Under the pieces are notes generated by a model, which was given only the letters and a program-made list of their open reading frames with translations, made no database searches and was not told the origin of the DNA. Positions 61,488-64,000 of a DNA stretch of 64,000 nucleotides are shown in pieces. The position numbers and the translations under genes are program-made. Origin of the DNA: Kitasatospora sp. GAS204B (GTDB lineage Bacteria; Actinomycetota; Actinomycetes; Streptomycetales; Streptomycetaceae); NCBI RefSeq assembly GCF_029892155.1, contig NZ_JARZAG010000002.1, positions 248,001 to 312,000 of the forward strand, given 5' to 3'. Position 1 is the first letter of the stretch; each line of letters starts with the position of its first letter.

Positions 61488-64000
61488 ATGACCGGGACGG
61501 TTGACGTGGACGTGGACGAGAGTGCCGGAGAATCCGGCTCCACGATCCCGCCGACCGAGGAGCCCAAGGTCTCGCTGGTGAAGCCGGCGGCGCGACGGCA
61601 TCCGGCGGCGACGCCCGCGCCGGAGCCCGTGGCAGTGCCGGCCCCGCTGCTGCCGGTGCCGGCCGAGGACGAGGACGACGGCGACCGCCTCGCGGTGGAC
61701 GAGCCGCTGCTCGCCGCCCGCACGCACCGCCCCTCCGACCTGATCCGCTTCGTGGCCGGCCTGCTCGGCATCATCGCCGTCTTCGTCATCGCGGGCATCG
61801 CCACCTCGACCACCAGCGGCATCTCGACGGACATCCAGGCCAACGTCAAGCACGTGGCGCCCTGGCTGACCACCGTCCTGAGCCTGGTCTCCACCGTGGC
61901 GGTGCTGGCCGTACCCGTGGCCTTCGCGGTCGAGCGGCTGATCAAGCGGGACGGCCTGCGGGTGGCCGACGGCGTGCTCGCCTCGGTGCTCGCCTACGGC
62001 GTGACGCTGGCGGTGGACTGGTGGGTGGCCGAGGGCGCCTCGGAGAACATCCGCAAGGCGCTGACCCGGCTGCCGACGGTGGCCGGCGGCCCGATCAGCG
62101 AGCCGGTGCACGGCTACCTGGCGCCGGTGATCGCCTACATGACGGCGGTCGGCATGGTCAGCCGGCCGCGCTGGCGGCTCGCGCTCTGGTCCGTCGTACT
62201 GCTCAGCGGCGCCGCCGAGCTGATCGGCAGCGACACCACCCCGCTCTCGCTGCTGCTGACCGTGCTGATCGGCTGGTCGGTGGCCTGTGGCACGCTCTAC
62301 GCGATCGGCTCGCCCAACATCCGGCCGACCGGGCAGCACCTGATGCTCGGCCTGCGCCGGCTCGGCTTCACGCCGCGCAACGCGCACCGCGCACCGGACG
62401 CCCCCGGCGGTACCCGGCGGTACTTCGTCAACCAGCAGGACGCCCCGGCGCTGGACGTCCACATCATCGACCGCGAGCAGCAGGCCTCCGGCTTCTTCTA
62501 CCGGGTCTGGCGCCGGGCCCGGCTGCGCTCGGTGGCGGTGCGGCGCAGCCCGCAGTCGCTGCGCCAGGCGCTGGAACAGGAGGCGCTGATCGCCTACGCG
62601 GCGGCGGCGGCCGGCGCCCGCGCCCCGCAGCTGGTGGCCACCTCCGAGCTGGGTCCGGACGCCGCGGTCCTGGTCTACGAGAAGGTCGAGGGCCGCATCC
62701 TCGACGAACTGCCCGACGAGCAGATCACCGACGAGGTGATGGCCTCGTTCTGGGAGTCGGTCGGCTCCCTGCACCAGCGCCGGATCGCGCACCGCCGGCT
62801 GACCGGCGAGTCGCTGCTGGTGGTGGACGAGAAGCTGGGCACGCTGGTCAACCTCTCCGGCGGCGACATCGCGGCCGGCGACCTGACCCTGCGGATCGAC
62901 ATCGCGCAGCTGCTGACCACCTTCGCGCTGCGGATCGGCCCCGAGCGCTCGGTCGCGATCGCCAACCGGGTGCTGGGCGCCGAGAAGGTGGCGGCCGCGC
63001 TGCCGCTGCTGCAGCCGGTCGGGATGAGCCGGCAGACCCGTGCCGACCTGGCCAAGCAGGCCAAGGAGCGCAAGGCCGCCGCGCAGGCGCTGGCGGTCGA
63101 GCAGGTGGCGGCCGGCGAGAAGACCCGGGAGGCGGCCGAGGAGGACATCGCCGCGGCCGGCGAGGATCTGCTGAGCCGGATCCGCGGCCAGATCCTGGAG
63201 ATCGCCCCGGAGGCCCCGCTGGCTCCCGCCAAGCTGGAGCGGCTCAAGCCGAAGACGCTGATAACGGTGATCGCGCTGGCCTTCGCCGGCTACCTGGCGG
63301 TCACCACCATCCAGCCGGGCCAGCTGAAGCTCTCCCACATGAACTGGGCCTGGGCCGCGGCCGCGCTGGCCGCCGCCACGGCGAGCTACGGCGCCGCGGC
63401 GATGAGCCTGACCGGCTTCGTGCCCGAGCGGCTGCCGTTCAGGCGGACGGTGGCGGCGCAGCTGGCCGGCTCCTTCGTGAAGCTGGTGGCCCCGGCCGCG
63501 ATCGGCGGCATCGCGCTCAACACCCGCTACCTGCAGAAGCAGGGCGTGCGGCCCGGGCAGGCGGTGGCCAGTGTGGGCGCCTCGCAGCTGGCCGGCCTGG
63601 GCGGGCACCTGCTGCTGCTGTTCTGCTTCGGCCTGATCACCGGCAGCCAGGGCGCCGGGGACATCGGCAGCGAGCGCGCCGTGATCATCGGCGTGCTGAC
63701 CGCGGCGGTGCTGGCACTGGTGATCGCGGCGGTCGGTCCGCTGCGCCGGTTCGTGGTGACCCGGGTCCGCTCGCTCTTCTTCGGCGTGGTGCCGCGGATG
63801 CTCGACCTGATGCAGACCCCCAGCAAGCTGGTGACGGGCTTCGGTGGCATCCTGCTGCTGACCCTGGCCTTCACCGCCTGCCTGGACGCCTCGGTCAAGG
63901 CCTTCGGCGGCTCGATGAGCTTCGCCACCGTCGCGGTGATCTTCCTGACCGCCAACGCGGCCGGGTCCGCCGTGCCGACCCCGGGCGGCATCGGCGCGAT
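61488..64000 (+). CDS. Large membrane protein with degenerate kinase domain and LPG-synthase/YbhN-type flippase module (cut by window end)
   Basis: The frame is open from the ATG at 61488 (GAGGAC eight bases upstream) to the window end, over 837 codons. About six hydrophobic segments in 80-250 are followed by a domain like aminoglycoside/ABC1-type kinases at about 320-520, in which the catalytic loop reads AHRRLTGESLLV and the metal-binding motif LVNLSGG rather than HxDxxxxN and DFG. A lysylphosphatidylglycerol-synthase transmembrane module (ending in NAAGSAVPTPGGIGA) begins at about 590. Loss of the Asp residues suggests a pseudokinase. Function unknown; lipid handling is inferred. Confidence 0.85.
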   Translation, partial: MTGTVDVDVDESAGESGSTIPPTEEPKVSLVKPAARRHPAATPAPEPVAVPAPLLPVPAEDEDDGDRLAVDEPLLAARTHRPSDLIRFVAGLLGIIAVFVIAGIATSTTSGISTDIQANVKHVAPWLTTVLSLVSTVAVLAVPVAFAVERLIKRDGLRVADGVLASVLAYGVTLAVDWWVAEGASENIRKALTRLPTVAGGPISEPVHGYLAPVIAYMTAVGMVSRPRWRLALWSVVLLSGAAELIGSDTTPLSLLLTVLIGWSVACGTLYAIGSPNIRPTGQHLMLGLRRLGFTPRNAHRAPDAPGGTRRYFVNQQDAPALDVHIIDREQQASGFFYRVWRRARLRSVAVRRSPQSLRQALEQEALIAYAAAAAGARAPQLVATSELGPDAAVLVYEKVEGRILDELPDEQITDEVMASFWESVGSLHQRRIAHRRLTGESLLVVDEKLGTLVNLSGGDIAAGDLTLRIDIAQLLTTFALRIGPERSVAIANRVLGAEKVAAALPLLQPVGMSRQTRADLAKQAKERKAAAQALAVEQVAAGEKTREAAEEDIAAAGEDLLSRIRGQILEIAPEAPLAPAKLERLKPKTLITVIALAFAGYLAVTTIQPGQLKLSHMNWAWAAAALAAATASYGAAAMSLTGFVPERLPFRRTVAAQLAGSFVKLVAPAAIGGIALNTRYLQKQGVRPGQAVASVGASQLAGLGGHLLLLFCFGLITGSQGAGDIGSERAVIIGVLTAAVLALVIAAVGPLRRFVVTRVRSLFFGVVPRMLDLMQTPSKLVTGFGGILLLTLAFTACLDASVKAFGGSMSFATVAVIFLTANAAGSAVPTPGGIGA

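Overview
The window is very GC-rich DNA with GTG and TTG starts, strong third-codon-position GC, tight operons and a set of genes typical of the Streptomycetaceae. These include sigR-rsrA, wblC (whiB7), adnAB, UPF0182 and PPA1309 family proteins, a YlbL-type PDZ/Lon protease, mycoredoxin, HD-GYP proteins and secreted chitinases. From memory, the gene order matches the conserved core of Streptomyces coelicolor around SCO5180-SCO5226, read from nrdAB back to the adnAB helicase-nucleases. The host is therefore most likely a Streptomyces or Kitasatospora chromosome, in the core rather than an arm. No plasmid, phage or IS element was seen.

Layout. 1-2.9 kb: end of nrdA, nrdB, and a convergent peptide deformylase with a His-rich tail. 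3-7.3 kb: a TPR protein and a two-gene HD-GYP membrane operon. 7.5-10.4 kb: the thiol-oxidative-stress sigma factor sigR with its anti-sigma factor rsrA and a sigma-R autoregulated promoter, then an alpha/beta hydrolase and a SRAP (YedK-type) DNA-protein crosslink protein. 10.6-15.7 kb: M50 protease, aroA, rsgA, an SMR transporter, a Uma2 protein and hisN. 15.8-19.8 kb: katA divergent from a Fur-family regulator, and a Sel1/TPR repeat protein. 20-26 kb: two secreted GH18 chitinases and a SARP/AfsR-type regulator, with two DasR-like operators of identical core, then initiator tRNA-fMet. 26-36.5 kb: UPF0182, PPA1309, YlbL protease, MoaE, an SDR epimerase, DUF2342 metalloprotease with Nudix, and a SprT/YgjP-like metallopeptidase. 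36.7-47.4 kb: an E1-like protein, ABC1 kinase, the wblC region with a probable transcription attenuator, UvrD2-type helicase, mycoredoxin with a sigma-R promoter, a GntR regulator, NudC and an M20 dipeptidase. 47.4-54 kb: PadR-ABC transporter operon, an EEP-family protein and a SpoIIE phosphatase. 54-64 kb: adnB, adnA, an alkyltransferase-like protein and a truncated membrane protein carrying a degenerate kinase domain.

How it fits together. Several genes serve stress and DNA maintenance: nrdAB (dNTP supply), SRAP, the alkyltransferase-like protein, UvrD2, AdnAB, katA, sigR-rsrA and mycoredoxin. Two sigma-R promoters tie sigR and mycoredoxin together. The chitinase-SARP block looks like a chitin-responsive unit under one repressor. 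wblC, which controls intrinsic resistance to ribosome-targeting antibiotics, has a leader with the hairpin order expected for ribosome-controlled attenuation. DnaA-box sequences lie in three intergenic regions.

All family calls come from motifs read by eye. No database search was run. Start codons were chosen from ribosome-binding sites, overlaps and family lengths, and alternatives are noted.
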